A stretch of 64,000 nucleotides of DNA from Actinernus sp. WN-2022 (Eukaryota > Cnidaria > Anthozoa > Actiniaria > Actinernidae), in contig JAOWCC010001751.1 in the NCBI GenBank assembly GCA_030867875.1, positions 20,048,026-20,112,025 on the forward strand. The letters run 5' to 3'. Both the position numbers and the translations under genes were made by a program. This document shows, in pieces, positions 45,405 through 57,776 of the stretch (position 1 is the stretch's first letter; each line of letters starts with the position of its first letter). The notes beneath the pieces are model-generated. The model searched no databases, was not told where the DNA came from, and worked only from the letters and a program-made list of their open reading frames with translations.

Positions 45405-46040
45405 ATACATACATACATACATACATACATAAACTTTATTTAGATACGGTAGTATCATCAGTTATTTACATATAAAATGTAGATTAATAATTAAATACTG
45501 TTTTACATGATAGCCGTGTACAAAATGGTAATAGAAATAGTATGGGGTATTGTAATTAAAAATATATAATAAATATTTAAAAAACCGTTATATCACGGTT
45601 GAGCGTAGATTCAGCCGATGTTCTCACATGATCTGGAAGTTGATTCCAGACCTTGGCACCACTATACAATATACTTTTTTTTAGAAAATCAGTTTTGGGT
45701 TTGGGGTTAAGCTTTTTTGTCAAACCCTTAGTTCATAGACACTATGTCTGTATGTAAATAGGTCTTTTAGATATTTGGGAGACATTTCATTTAATATTTT
45801 GAACATTAGTACAGCTTTCTGCTTTTTCCGTCTATTTATCAATGTATCCCAGCCAAGTTTGTTAAGAAGGGATTGAGAACTTGTATCGTAATCTGATTGA
45901 GTGATGATTCTCGCTGCACGGTGCTGTAACCTTTGTAGCTTATCACAAAGTTCTTAGCTTAATCCATCCCAGACGGAACTACAATAATCGAAGTACGGTT
46001 CTAATATGGTCTGATAAATTGATATACTTGTGTTTTCATT
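45405..46040 (-). pseudogene. 3' end of an L2/CR1-type LINE, decayed
   Basis: The minus strand reads LEPYFDYCSSVWDG, then KLQRLQHRAARIITQSDYDT, LLNKLGWDTLINRRKKQKAV and MFKILNEMSPKYLKDLFTYR, the usual C-terminal region after the reverse transcriptase in non-LTR elements. Two stops and a frameshift are present. The 3' end has AATAAA and a (ATGT)n tail (45397-45431), a typical LINE end. Confidence 0.88.
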
Positions 46041-46044
46041 ATTA

Positions 46045-47170
46045 AGTACCGAATTCTTTTAATACTGAAGCCGTTTCCGACTCTACGGTCGACAGCAGTG
46101 CGTGGGTGGTAGACGGAGAACAGTCCTCCTTTGTACCTGTTCTATCAGGTGTCCCTCACGGTTCTGTTATAGGCCCTGCATTGTTCTTAGTATATATGAA
46201 TATGTTCAATCAAACGTTCATCTGTTTGTAGATGACACAGTCATGTAACTGGCAATTGACTCCAAAGATCAGTGTGAACAGCTACAATCGGGCCTGGATA
46301 GACTACAAGATTGGGAGCGCTACTGGCTGATGGAATTTGACCCAGCTAAATGCGAAGTTCTTCGGAAAACCAGAAAGAAAACTAAGATCATCCACGACTA
46401 CACTCTTCATGCATGGTGAAACCCTCAGTTAAGTCTGTTACAAATGCAAAGTATCTTGGTATCCACTTGTCACACGACCCTCAAGTGGAATACTCACATA
46501 AACAAGACTACTTAATTCCAAGACAAATCGCACTCTAGGTTTCCTCAGTCAAATCGCCATCCTTCAAGGAAAAGCCGGCTTACATGAGCTTATTAAGACC
46601 TCAGCTATCTAGAATACTGCTCTACCATCTGGTATCCTAGGCATGGCGTTGAAAACAAGGGCTCATACAGAGTGGAAATGGTACAACGAAGAGCTGATCG
46701 ATGAATGCTATCACGCTTTGACTCATAATCCAGCGTGTCGGCCATGTTAAAAGATCTTAGCTGGCGCTCGCTCGAGCAAAGAAGAGCAGATTCCGAACTT
46801 ACTCTTTAAAATTACCAATGGGCTTGTTGCCATTAACCCAGCTGATAAACTGCGCCCCTGTGAAACGAAGGTCCCGTCGCACACATGCCAACGCCTTTAT
46901 ACCTCTGGCCGGCGGCACTACTACTTCGTCTGAGAGACTTTCCTTCTATCCAATTGACCTATATCATTATGACGTCAAATCAAAACAATCTATTGTTTAA
47001 ACGCTAAGGATCACGGTCGCGGGAGGGGGACAAAACAGCAACAACGCAAAGGAAATCGCTATCAAATGCATTTTGGCCGGCGGCACTACTACTTCATCTG
47101 TGAGACTTTCCTTCTACCCATTCAATAACAATTACACAATGGAACAGTATCCCCCTGATATTTTTATAAA
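46045..47170 (+). pseudogene. LINE reverse transcriptase remnant
   Basis: The plus strand reads VPVLSGVPHGSVIGPALFLV, then a degraded HLFVDDTV catalytic box, LDRLQDWERYWLMEFDPAKC and, after shifts, RRSRRTHANAFIPLAGGTTT. These are the RT thumb and C-terminal blocks of a jockey/I-type LINE. Several stops and frameshifts. A duplicate of the C-terminal end (GGCCGGCGGCACTACTACTT) is seen at 46907 and 47074. Confidence 0.88.
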
Positions 47171-47199
47171 ACTTGTAATCCCGCCTCTTTCAATAAGTT

Positions 47200-49470
47200 T
47201 GCTTTTTTTCTAGTTTTTACTTAATTTGATTCTTTTTTGTTGATGTTGAAATATTGTTAATTTACATGTTCGTCTTGTAACATTGTACGGACCTCCAATT
47301 AACAATCCTCTTATGGAGGGGTAATAGATAGAATTGCTTTCAACTCAAAGTGCATATCCCCCGCTCCACCCCCTAAAACAAGCTATTTTTTTCCTTTCAA
47401 AAAAATTCGAGTGACACCCTGATCTGGCTTATATTTCGACCATTATAACCATTCACTAACGAGGAATTTACTGTATAAGTGCTTTATCGGGTAATAATAA
47501 TAATAATATAATAATAATAACGGATTAATCAGTGGCATTTCCACGAGGTGGCTCTTCACCACTGATGGGCCTACGATTTAACGTCCTTATTCGAGAAGAC
47601 GTGAAGGTCTATTAACCATTTGCAGCTCGTGAACGAAATTGTTTCACAAAGGTAGCACCTTCTACTCAGTTATGTTAAGACCCCGAGTGTTGGGTAGAAA
47701 ACAATGTCGCCAAATCTCTCCTCCCCTGATCGCCATTTTTTTTCAAGAAAGAGTTTGTTTAAACTTTAAAGCGGTTAGAATCAGAAGTGGTGTTAGTTAT
47801 TGACTTAGGTTTCCTCGCCACTGAACGTCAAGAATGGCAAATATAGCCGTCTCGCCTATGCGAATCATCAGTTTACTTCATCCTTTGCTTTCAGTATTTT
47901 TTCGACTGTAAAGCGGGTCTATTATAAAATATGCTGTCATTATTCAGTTGATAGAACAGCTTAGTCAGTGTCCAACATATGAGTGACTCCTCGATAGTAT
48001 GCAATAACATTGTCATTTTACTTGTATACCCGGTAATACATATACATATGTACCTGTATACTTTACATATTTAAATATTTAGATTTGATAATAACATGAA
48101 AATGCCGGTTCCTGCCAGTAGAGGATTCTAGAAACGGATCTGCACGCGGCTTATGTACCTACAATAACTTCCTACAAGATAGTTTTGTTCAGTATGATTT
48201 ATATTAATACGAGTTCAAACGTACTAAAATTTACGAGACTACGACTCAAGCCAACCATGGTTAAACTTTACTTCCTCCCAAAATAAACAATTGTTCAACA
48301 CAAAGCGAGAGCCTGGAGGCTAGCCAGAGTAGGTCAATTTTCACGCTCTTTCTTTTGAACTTAATCCGCTTGTAAACTAGAGAAAGCGGCATGGGAACTG
48401 AATAAAAAAGAGAAAACAAGAAAAAGCCAGAGAGTGGTATTTCTTCTAGGAAAGTTTGACTGCAGTATTCATGGCAGCGAGTAATTAAATTGTTCTGTTC
48501 AATTCAAAACCACTCGACTTTTACAACTAAACAAAGGTGGTTAAAAGAAAGTCTAGTTAACACTGCATGATATAAAGTCAGTGAAAATGCTACTATAGAG
48601 TACACGGCGGATGCTTCGTGCTCCGATGCTTGGTTTATATAAAATGTTTGCCTTTTTCTAGAAAGCACCTGTTAAAATTGAATATTTTACAATGATCCTA
48701 TAAACACAAACTGCTTAACCGTATTTGCATCTCGAAGACAAAGTAGAATCGAAAGCAGCTTGGCGTAATTACTAAATGGCGTCACAACTTTTAGTGAATT
48801 TATTGTGCTACCTAAACCGTAGAAATACTGAACATAACCTCACCTCGATTTGACACAGTCAATCAATGAGTGACAATTGCAGAGTTTCCATCAATGAAAT
48901 CGTGCTACCTGGCGCAGAACTGCGGTTATCACTCCGATCGTAGCTTGAACATAGTCAGCATCTTGCGATAATCTATTTGTTGGGTCAGTTTTGGTTGAGT
49001 GTCTTATCCTTAATATTTACTGTTATTTATTTCTGGACCAATGAGTGCTCGTGCGTCAAACAATTAACACAGTTCCCTGCACAAGCCGTCGCATAGATCG
49101 TCACGTACATACTATTGTTGTGTGAGTTACCGAATTCTGGAATTGCGACACATTTGCACATATGGCGAAGTTGGTAGACCAAACATTTTACCTGTGCCTC
49201 AAGTGGCAAAAGCTTGACCCAAAGTTTAAACATATTTGGGGGGGGGGGGGGGGGGGGTGTGCACTAAATGATGCGCAAGTCTCAAAATTAGAAATGATAG
49301 TTAGATTTGATTTAACCTAAAATATTTTATTTAGTATATCTGTGTAAATAGTATTTGGTTCACATCCGAGACGCACTGGCTACCGAAACACCAATTAATA
49401 CCGTCATTCGGAATGGAGAGTGCCGGAAGAAAACGGATAGGTTGAGGTCTTGTACCCGTCTTGTAGGGAA
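47200..49470. other. No gene recognised
   Basis: AT-rich. Contains an (AAT)n microsatellite near 47492-47520 and a G20 tract at 49238-49257. No exon or terminal repeats found. Confidence 0.45.
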
Positions 49471-49475
49471 CATTA

Positions 49476-49826
49476 GGGACCTTACGCAACTCAGGACGGC
49501 AACGTCTAGGACGACGGCATAAAACGATACCTTAATTACAAAATGCTATAACTGCACGTGAAAATGCACGCAGTCGCCTACATTTCAACCGTTGTCTGCA
49601 AAAAAAAAAGTTTACGTTTACAAGAGAACGCAAACGTAAGAAAGTAAATCACTCTGTTTTTCGTTCGTCGTGAGCAAAACTTTATGCTTAGCATATTTTT
49701 CGAAGACCTGGATGTGAAACGTAATTAAAAGCGAATAAAAGAACGAGTAAACACCAGATTTCAGGAGAAAACACTGTTCTACCTCCCGTCGTCACTGCCG
49801 TCGCCGTCCTGGTTGCGTAAGGTCCC
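49476..49826. mobile_element. TA-flanked MITE family G, tandem copy 1
   Basis: TIR GGGACCTTACGCAACTCAGG with inverse CCTGGTTGCGTAAGGTCCC, TA on both sides. Identical by eye to the next copy over the full 356-bp period, including the A10 run. Confidence 0.93.
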
Positions 49827-49831
49827 TAATA

Positions 49832-50182
49832 GGGACCTTACGCAACTCAGGACGGCAACGTCTAGGACGACGGCATAAAACGATACCTTAATTACAAAAT
49901 GCTATAACTGCACGTGAAAATGCACGCAGTCGCCTACATTTCAACCGTTGTCTGCAAAAAAAAAAGTTTACGTTTACAAGAGAACGCAAACGTAAGAAAG
50001 TAAATCACTCTGTTTTTCGTTCGTCGTGAGCAAAACTTTATGCTTAGCATATTTTTCGAAGACCTGGATGTGAAACGTAATTAAAAGCGAATAAAAGAAC
50101 GAGTAAACACCAGATTTCAGGAGAAAACACTGTTCTACCTCCCGTCGTCACTGCCGTCGCCGTCCTGGTTGCGTAAGGTCCC
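49832..50182. mobile_element. TA-flanked MITE family G, tandem copy 2
   Basis: Starts 356 bp after copy 1, separated only by TAATA. Same TIRs, TA at 50183-50184. Confidence 0.93.
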
Positions 50183-50206
50183 TAATGAGGGGCAGATAGT
50201 TAAGAA

Positions 50207-50613
50207 TAGACCAGTTCGCGGTTAATTCCGACATTTTGAAAGGGGTGCAAACATGGCGCGAAATACAGTGTTTGTATGGGAATCCGATGTCAGATAATTT
50301 ACGTAAAATCGAATTTCTGAAATATTCACTGTCTGCAAGCTTAAGCCTTGTAACCGGGAGTCAAAGTCCGCGGGGAAATTTAGACAAATGTATGGAAAAC
50401 TGAAAACACGATTGCACGCTTCCCAGCACAGCTACATCCCTCAAATTGTGATCAGTTAGTCTTTTACCTGGTACCTAAAGTTTGCAGACAGTGAATATTT
50501 CAGAAATTCGATTTTACGGAAATCATTTGGCATCGAATTCCCATACAAACACTGCATTTCGCGCCATATTTGCACCCCCTACAAGATGGTGGAAATGAAC
50601 TTGGATTGGTCTA
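50207..50613. mobile_element. Fold-back MITE with about 125-bp TIRs
   Basis: Ends TAGACCAGTTCGCGGTTAAT and ...TTGGATTGGTCTA; arms share GGGTGCAAACATGGCGCGAA and CAGACAGTGAATATTTCAG. A half-copy is nested at 63004-63133. Confidence 0.85.
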
Positions 50614-50740
50614 TTTTGACTGTGTTAGACTGGCAAGGGATTGTGAGTGGTCGAATGCACAACCGTCATCTTTTTAGGTTTGCCTTCTGTCCAGATTGAT
50701 CTGGCATTAAGTATTGTTGGACTCTGGTGAGGACGGAAAA
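50613..50740. repeat. Dispersed repeat S, copy 2 (uninterrupted)
   Basis: Matches both flanks of the MITE-interrupted copy at 23903-24345, for example TTGATCTGGCATTAAGTATT. Confidence 0.75.
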
Positions 50741-51355
50741 TTAAAGTGTGTTTTATCTTGTGGTAGTAGACAGTTTTGATACAAGTTTCAGGTATTTTTT
50801 TCAGGAGTGAGTTTCAGTAAAACGATGTTGTATGGGGACGTACTGGGTAGTGTTGTGGCAGGTCAGACACTGGCGGCCCCGTGATATGGGATGACGTAAT
50901 ACGCGGCTTTGACTGTGTAGTTGCCTGTACGTGTTTCTGATTTGCCTCTTGTTTAATAATGGATTGATAATTTCGACTATTATAATATATTGAATAAGAT
51001 TTCCCGCGTTAATCTTATTTAAATTGTTTAACTGAAGAGCATCAGTTCCTTTGGAGTCAAGATCCTTCTGATATCACTACAATTAATATTTAACAAATAT
51101 AATTTTCAAGCTGTATATAGATATATTGTAAGGATCACCGCGGAGCGGGAACGGAAAGAGACCTAAACTACCTCACTTATAAGACGTGGTTGGAGTCTGA
51201 ACGAATGACGTCATGAAATAAATAATTATTCTGTAGCATGTATGAAATCCACGATATCCCTCCAAAAATGCCAATATTAATTTCAACATCCTTGTCGTTG
51301 TGAAGCGCCAGATCGAAAAACTCGATACAACATCACTGTAAATTTGGCATCTTAC

Positions 51356-51486
51356 CCTAAAATGACGGTTTCTCTAACATGTAGTATATGCCCGGTTATT
51401 CTAATATTTTTCATCTTGCTCAAAAAGTCGAAAAACATATGTTTCGACTGCCGACGATTGGACACTGGATTTAACCTCTGACTCAT
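51356..51486 (-). CDS. Possible alternative 5' coding exon of the RhoGEF
   Basis: ATG at 51486 opens MSQRLNPVSNRRQSKHMFF and continues FDFLSKMKNIRITGHILHV to a good donor (TTTTAGG|GTAAGA). It would leave in phase 2, the phase needed by exon 3 (30688). No promoter signal is seen. It could equally be a chance open frame before a chance donor. Confidence 0.22.
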
Positions 51487-51629
51487 CTTTGATTTAACGA
51501 GTGTTGCAGTTATTATGTCTGAGTCTGGACGTGTGCTCAGAATGGGCGAGGACGGACATGACACTCTTGGGCAAAATTGATGGAGACGGATGACAACACA
51601 AACACACTCATCATCCATTAACAACTGAG

Positions 51630-54600
51630 CATTACACCATAAGTCATTTTAACACTTTACACTTGTTTATGTAGTCATTGTTACCCACTAGAATAAACTA
51701 AAACCACACAAGAGTCATCATTCGCTATCGATCCTATCCCTACATGATCATATACAAGCCATTTTGTGAGCTAAAAATCGAGTTACTCTGGTTACTCAAA
51801 GTTCATCGTCTAACATAACGAGCTTGGAAAGAAATTATAAACTTGTAATCGCAAGTCGTGTTAGTCGAGGATTATTTACAGCACCGTAACGTTAGACATC
51901 GAGACACGAGGCCGCTGAAGTTCACGCATTTCATACTCTCCTTGACCATCCATGCTGTCATAAAATGGCTCTGATATATGGACTGATCAATATATATATA
52001 TATACTTCACCGCTAGCTAGCAATAATTACCTCAACACATGTCCAATAAGACAATATTAATACAGAATGAACCGTAAAAAATTTAGGACGAAGATTTCGA
52101 GAACGAATCTGAAAAGATCTTAATTTACCACACTTTGCATGTATATTTAACTCAAAGTTTCAAGTTTATCAAATCCATAACATCGTTAAAATAACACAAT
52201 AGTCTCAAGTACCTGATAACAACACCAAGCACTTTTCTTACCTCTGGGAGATCAGGGTAACGCCTTGTGAATGACTTCGAAAGCGGTCTTAATTTTCGGC
52301 CTTGTCTAATAGTGTAAAAAGATTAGGGGTTATTACGTTCAGTCGGCCAACTCTGCACCAAGCTTCGAGAGTCCTTTCAGCCTCAATACCTTCAGGGAAT
52401 AATTTTCGAGTTTATTAGTGGTCGCTGTGTTTGCCGATAACCAAATGGTTAATGAATATAGATTGTACATAAAGACAATAAGGTGCCAATCTTGTTCGTG
52501 ACAGACGTCACAACTTGTATTTAAGCGGTGGTTGAGTGATAATCAATTATCGGTAAGCCTCCCTCGCGATACAACTTTCAACATTTCCGTAGGATTTCTG
52601 TTGTGGTTTTATTTCGTTGCGAAAGGTCGTTACAAGTCAAGCAATCTTCCCTGAACGGCTTTCTGGTGAATATCGAACTACTTATAGAATCAATATCTCA
52701 CTTTCGTAAAGATAAAAGAACAGTCTTGAATTTTGACCAGTGTTTATCTCGCAGAAAAAAAAAGAAAAAAAACCCCAGCAAAGAATGAATTGAGAGCGTG
52801 AAGTATCTCATTCATTACAAGTCCTCGAAAGTAATCATAAAGATCTAAGTGGGGGGTTCGCTTAATTGTATACTCAGGTATTAACCGTGTTGACAAATAG
52901 ATCTCAACTGTCTTAATTACCGCCATATCAACCGCACCCTGAACTTTATCAAGCTTCAATTTTGCACTGAGCTCGACTGGTTCAGTTCCATTTAGTTGCT
53001 CTTCTGGCTGGCTGGTTTCATGGCGAACATTCGGCATTTCCAACAATTGCAATCGATAACTTAACTAAGTTGACTTTAAGTCAGTCATAGGGAACATAGA
53101 ACACAAGCTTAAGGATGAAACAGTTCGTGTATAATCAGGTGGGTTATAATGACTAAATAAAGCTGACCGGCCAATGCCGCTCTTATAACAGGCTGGCAAA
53201 TATTGAACTTCAATTCGCTGTAAGGGCACGAAATGTTTCAGCATTGCTTACGGTTTTCGCACAAAACTTTTCGCGTCATTTCTTCGGCAGGGAAAAGAAC
53301 CAATGAAAAACATTGAAGAATTCTGAACTTCGAGCAACTACCCACTAATACAATGACTACTAATTTCTCAGTTCAAACATAAATCCTACTTCTATTTGAT
53401 CAGTACATGTGCATGAAAACAGACATAAAATACATGATAACTTTTCTGCAAGCTCCATCACGTACGAACATATATATGACGATCAGAGAGGTCGAACTAG
53501 AGCACGCGAGTGTTGGTCCAGCGATGTGTGTTGTGATTTAGTAGATTTTAATTGCTCTACTAATCGTTTGTTATTTAGTTAAACACATGCCGACTTCGCG
53601 GAATTCATCTAATGTAAACACCACTTGTGCTATTCGGCCGATAAATCACGGAGCAAAACGCAACGCGTCAAACGTACAAAAATAGTCTCAAACTGTTGAG
53701 AATTACGACTAGAATGTGAAGTTTTAAAATAAATCAATAATCGCAGTTGTAAACGATCGAACAGAGCGATAGATTAGATGATTTGCGCTGTGTTTTCGTG
53801 CTTGGCATGGCAGAAACACTTGATAAGCCGCCTGTTTTCACGTTCGCTACGATTAAATATTTTTGGAATTTAACTCTGTTTCACGCCTATATTTGCTTCA
53901 ACGAGTTCCCGCGTTGCAACCGAACGGCAACAAAACGAAAACATTGAACAAGACCTAATGGTTATAAAGGAAAGGCTAGTAAAGTTAGTAGTATACCGCT
54001 ATCTGTATCCCTGATCACTACCTGGCTTTATTGACCTCAGTTTTTATTGCCGTTACGAAGCCTTATCTATCTAGAACTGAATGGCGAATACATGCACTTC
54101 AAAAACATCTCGAACATTTCTGGGATATACCCCTCAAATTTTCATGCCAAGTAAGGTTTTCTCAACCAAGTTGTAGTTCCTGTATCTTTTCAATGTGATT
54201 TCTTCATAAATATGGCTCTGTCAACATGACTAATTTCACGAGTCCTATTTAGAAAGCTATCATCAACTGTGGCTAACTTTGAACACTGTCTTGATGCCTT
54301 AAACATTTGTTTCAATCTTCCTTTTTAAGAATTATAGAACTGACGTTTTAAGAAAAACCTAGTACATCTGATTCATCCTCGGTGTGAAATACGCACAAAG
54401 GGAAAGGCAAACTAAAATGGACATATACGCTTGCTATGAAAATTTACATTCTTTACCTTGAGCTGAGTAGCTTGTAATAGAACACATCTCTCTCGGCTGG
54501 TATGCCTATAGAAGAACTCCAACAGAATTAATAAAACCCTAGTGTTTCGGCTGGTAGCGTTCTGCCGGAAAGCTTTTTTCTAGAGGTATACAGTAGAGAG

Positions 54601-55320
54601 CTCGACGACAATGTGTATCATCAACGTGTAGACGATCGATCACTAACAGTCGATTAGGAATAAAATCTTATTTGTGACCGACGTGCTAATACTTTACCCT
54701 TAGTTGCTGCGGGCAATGACGGATACCTTTTAAGTTCGAGGACTATCAGAGTTATAGGTTCAACCATCTGATGACACGCTGACGTGGAAAGCATGAATAA
54801 TAACAAGTAACGATGATGATGATGATGATGAAAGCTCTATTTTAAACTGATTCAGTGGTAACATGCGTTAATCGTTCTACGTATCAAAATGTCACAATAA
54901 TGGCTAAATCAGCAGAAGATTGAAGCATATGATAAAAAACATGTCCCTGTGTGTACGCGCTTGTATAGAATCAGTGTTGATCGACTACGCAAGAGGTTCA
55001 TGTGTGTAGGTCCAGGTCTGCGCGCCCAGCATTAAGCACTATAGATCCTGAGTAAATACGTGTCGAGACCAGCGACCTCAGACTTGGAACCAAAGTCACG
55101 ACACTTACTCTGGGATCAGACCTCGCCTCGCGTTAAGATCTCCGCATGCAAGTGCAGGCCTGAGTTAAAAATGTGATGATCACTGATGAGGGTTTACTTC
55201 CAATATGGCGTCTTACGTTATACTACCGATTTCATCCACTGTTTCATCCGATCCACCATTTCTAAGAAACTATTAGCTGGTAGTGGTGTTTTAAAGCGCA
55301 TAAGGTATTTAGTACCTTTT
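51630..55320. other. No gene recognised
   Basis: 3.7 kb, AT-rich. A (GAT)n run at 54812-54830. A 100-codon minus-strand frame at 53052-52744 has a protein-like first half (from ATG 53038) but no strong donor. Confidence 0.45.
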
Positions 55321-55384
55321 GAAGTATGTCTATGTATCGAGTATTAGTATACTACCTTATTTCGATTATTGTAGTACTGTATAG

Positions 55385-55830
55385 GATAACCTCAGCAAAG
55401 TTCTATCATTCAAGCTCCAAAGGCTTCAAAACCAAGATGCATGGGCTATTTCTTTCACTAATTATGAAACAAGGTCTGCAGAGTTACTTCATGATTTAAA
55501 CTGGCTCGATATTGAGAGTAGGAGAACACAGCAGCTAGCTATATTACCATGTATACAAAGTGTTACAAGGTTCCCTAGTCCCGGCATAATACCTAAAAGC
55601 AATATTTACTAAAACATCCAGTGTTCACTCTCACAATCTCAGAAAACTTCCTTGAGTCTTTTTATAACAAGGGCCCTAACTGAAGCCGCTAAACAAAGCT
55701 CCACTTTAGAGGAGCAGTTCTCTGGAATATCCTTTCTAATGTAGCAAAAAAATCAGTGAAGTCAATCCTAATGGTTTTAAGAAACTCATCAAACAAGAGC
55801 TTATTAAACATTATAACTTTCCAGTTTGCT
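55385..55830 (+). pseudogene. LINE C-terminal remnant
   Basis: The plus strand reads LSFKLQRLQNQDAWAISF, then NYETRSAELLHDLNWLDIES and RRTQQLAI, then after a shift ALTEAAKQSS and NGFKKLIKQE. The KLQRLQN.AAR...YE..SAELL..L.W..I..RR pattern is the post-RT domain of L2/CR1-type elements. Confidence 0.85.
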
Positions 55831-56399
55831 GTTTTTTTCCCTGTTGTGACCTTTCAGACCTTTGAGACCTTTGAAAATGGCAGATATGGAGCGAGGAGGA
55901 GATATTTATAATTCAAAATTCCTTCAGATTGAATGAGGGATCTGAAGCAAAGTTGCAAACTACACCATTCATCCAATGTAGTTCCAATGTAGGAAGAGAT
56001 GGAAGCAGCACAGTGACTATTAACATCAACAGCAAGTAACAAATTCAATTGTATAAATAAACAATGAGTAAAATAAAAAGATATTAAAGTCTTTACGCAA
56101 GATTTTACGTATAATTACTTTGTTTGCTTAATAATAAATGTGGCGGGCTGGAAAAAGGTTGATCATATCTATTATTGAGATAAGGGCGAAACGATAAAAT
56201 AAACAGAAATAGGAAACCTATTTGGACAATGTTCATACTCTGACGTCTTCACGCACGCATGCGCAATTTCAGTAGCAAGCAATGAACGATATCCCACAAG
56301 TGTTACGCATGACCGAGACATCTACATTTTATTATATTGAGTGTGTAACGTCCATATGGATACCACATATAATATATCTGAAAACATATAAAACTATAC

Positions 56400-56700
56400 A
56401 AATATGAAAATGGTTAATTGACTAGGTAAGTAGATAACTTAAAAGAATCTATGGAGTTAATGTTAACAATGTCAACTGGCAGGTCATTCCATTGCCTAAT
56501 AGACCATCCTTAGTGGCCTTGTCAAGTGTATATTTATAACTATGGCTACTCCGACTTCTTACATCAATGTCTATCAGGCTGTGACTCATCTTGTAGAGAA
56601 GAATGAGTCGTTTCAATGTTCTTCTTGATTCTATTAAAGGTCTTGCTTGAAAACAATGCACATAGTTTCGATCCAGCCAAGTCTAGTTCTTAAATATGGC
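56400..56700 (-). pseudogene. LINE C-terminal remnant
   Basis: The minus strand reads ESRRTLKRLILLYKMSHSLI and DIDVRSRSSHSYKY, then in another frame SIRQWNDLPVDIVNINSIDS. The RR...RL.LLYK...SLIDI and final W..LP.DIV motifs mark the end of a LINE ORF2. A frameshift lies near 56490. Confidence 0.8.
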
Positions 56701-57179
56701 TGACGCTGTAACAGGAAAAGGACTACGGTACTCCTTCTTGAAAGCTGCCGGGATAGTTTCGTGAGAAACAAACACAATAGTAAATATATTTTTTACATGA
56801 TAACATTTGCCATTGACCAATTGCAATCATAGGAGAGTGTTCAATGGTGCGCCAATTCACTAAAATTAGTCTAACAATAGCTTTGATTGGGCAGAAATAT
56901 AAAACAAACGTGCTGTTATTTGCTTGCATAAGCGCTCGGCGAAGCAGACTTTTTTCTTCGAATTTATGAGAGTGAAAAAATACGTCTGCATAGCAGGCTA
57001 CCGACAGAGTGGTTTACTTATATTTTAGGAATTTGAACAGAGTCAGTTTTTCAACGGAAAGCAGTAGCACCGAAGCGCAGATTGTGAAAGATTTTCGTTT
57101 TGGGGCTACAAAGGATAGTAGAATTCTTAATTCGCCTATTGGTATTGAAGAAGTTTGTGAAGTATCCAAGAAAAGGCGA

Positions 57180-57765
57180 CTGCAAGTGATTATCTGATCA
57201 ACGAGATAATCAAATCATCTATAGAGGTTTTAGCGCCTTATCTTTTATGTTATGCTTTTCAACGCGATGTTATCCCTTGGTGTCTTCCCGCGGGTCTGGT
57301 CGGAAGGTGTCATTGTTGAGGGTCTCCCAGGGGGGTCCTTGTTCCCAACGAAAATCACCTTTTGTTCCCTTGTTCCCAAATGTTTTTCCAGGGAAACAGT
57401 CAATTTTTCCATTTAGAAAAATGGAAATTGTTCCCTTGTTCCCTAAGCTAAAACCTCTATTCATGTTCCCTTGTTCCCCGATATTTTGTTTGTTTGTTCC
57501 CTGTTCCCAACAGATTTTTTGGCATGTTCGCTTGTTCCCCGAAACCCCTGGGAGACCCTCATTGTTCTTCTTCACAGATCAGGAAGTAAGTTAGATCCTG
57601 GCAATTACAGAGGTATTTGTATTAGCAGTTGTTTAGGTAATTTTTTTACACTAATCTTGAATGCTCTAATACTTCTAAACGGTCTAACTCCACAATATAT
57701 TAGAGATGTAATTGATTTTCATGTCCCTAGACGTAATCTTCGATCTGCACTAGTAAACGACTAGT
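57180..57765 (+). pseudogene. LINE reverse transcriptase remnant, split by an insertion
   Basis: Before the insertion: NEIIKSSIEVLAPYLL and GVFPRVWSEGVIV; after it: LLHRSGSKLDPGNYRGICIS and SCLGNFF, then an internal deletion to NGLTPQYIRDVIDFHVPRRN. The first blocks are the RT entry motif (W...IVPLHKSG...NYRGI). The 243-bp element at 57318-57560 divides the frame exactly at its target duplication. Confidence 0.88.
57318..57560. mobile_element. GAGGGTCT-type element 1, carrying TTGTTCCC repeats
   Basis: Perfect 16-bp TIR GAGGGTCTCCCAGGGG, with ATTGTT on both sides (57312-57317 and 57561-57566). The interior is a degenerate repeat of TTGTTCCC with variants. Overlapping frames on both strands (GNKGT-rich on minus) are repeat artefacts. 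No transposase. The shared termini with 58265-58513 define a family. Confidence 0.88.
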
Positions 57766-57776
57766 TGTACCATCAT

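Noticed and set aside
47492..47520. AAT, GAT and CATA microsatellites as features of interest
   Set aside because: Ordinary simple repeats; the CATA run at 45397-45431 is explained as the LINE tail.
52744..53052. 100-codon minus-strand frame as an upstream RhoGEF exon
   Set aside because: The first half is protein-like, but the only donor in the right phase (GTGCGG) is weak, and no acceptor or promoter signal is seen.
57247..57594. Overlapping frames on both strands with FPCSP or GNKGT repeats
   Set aside because: Products of the TTGTTCCC minisatellite within a TIR element inserted in a LINE.
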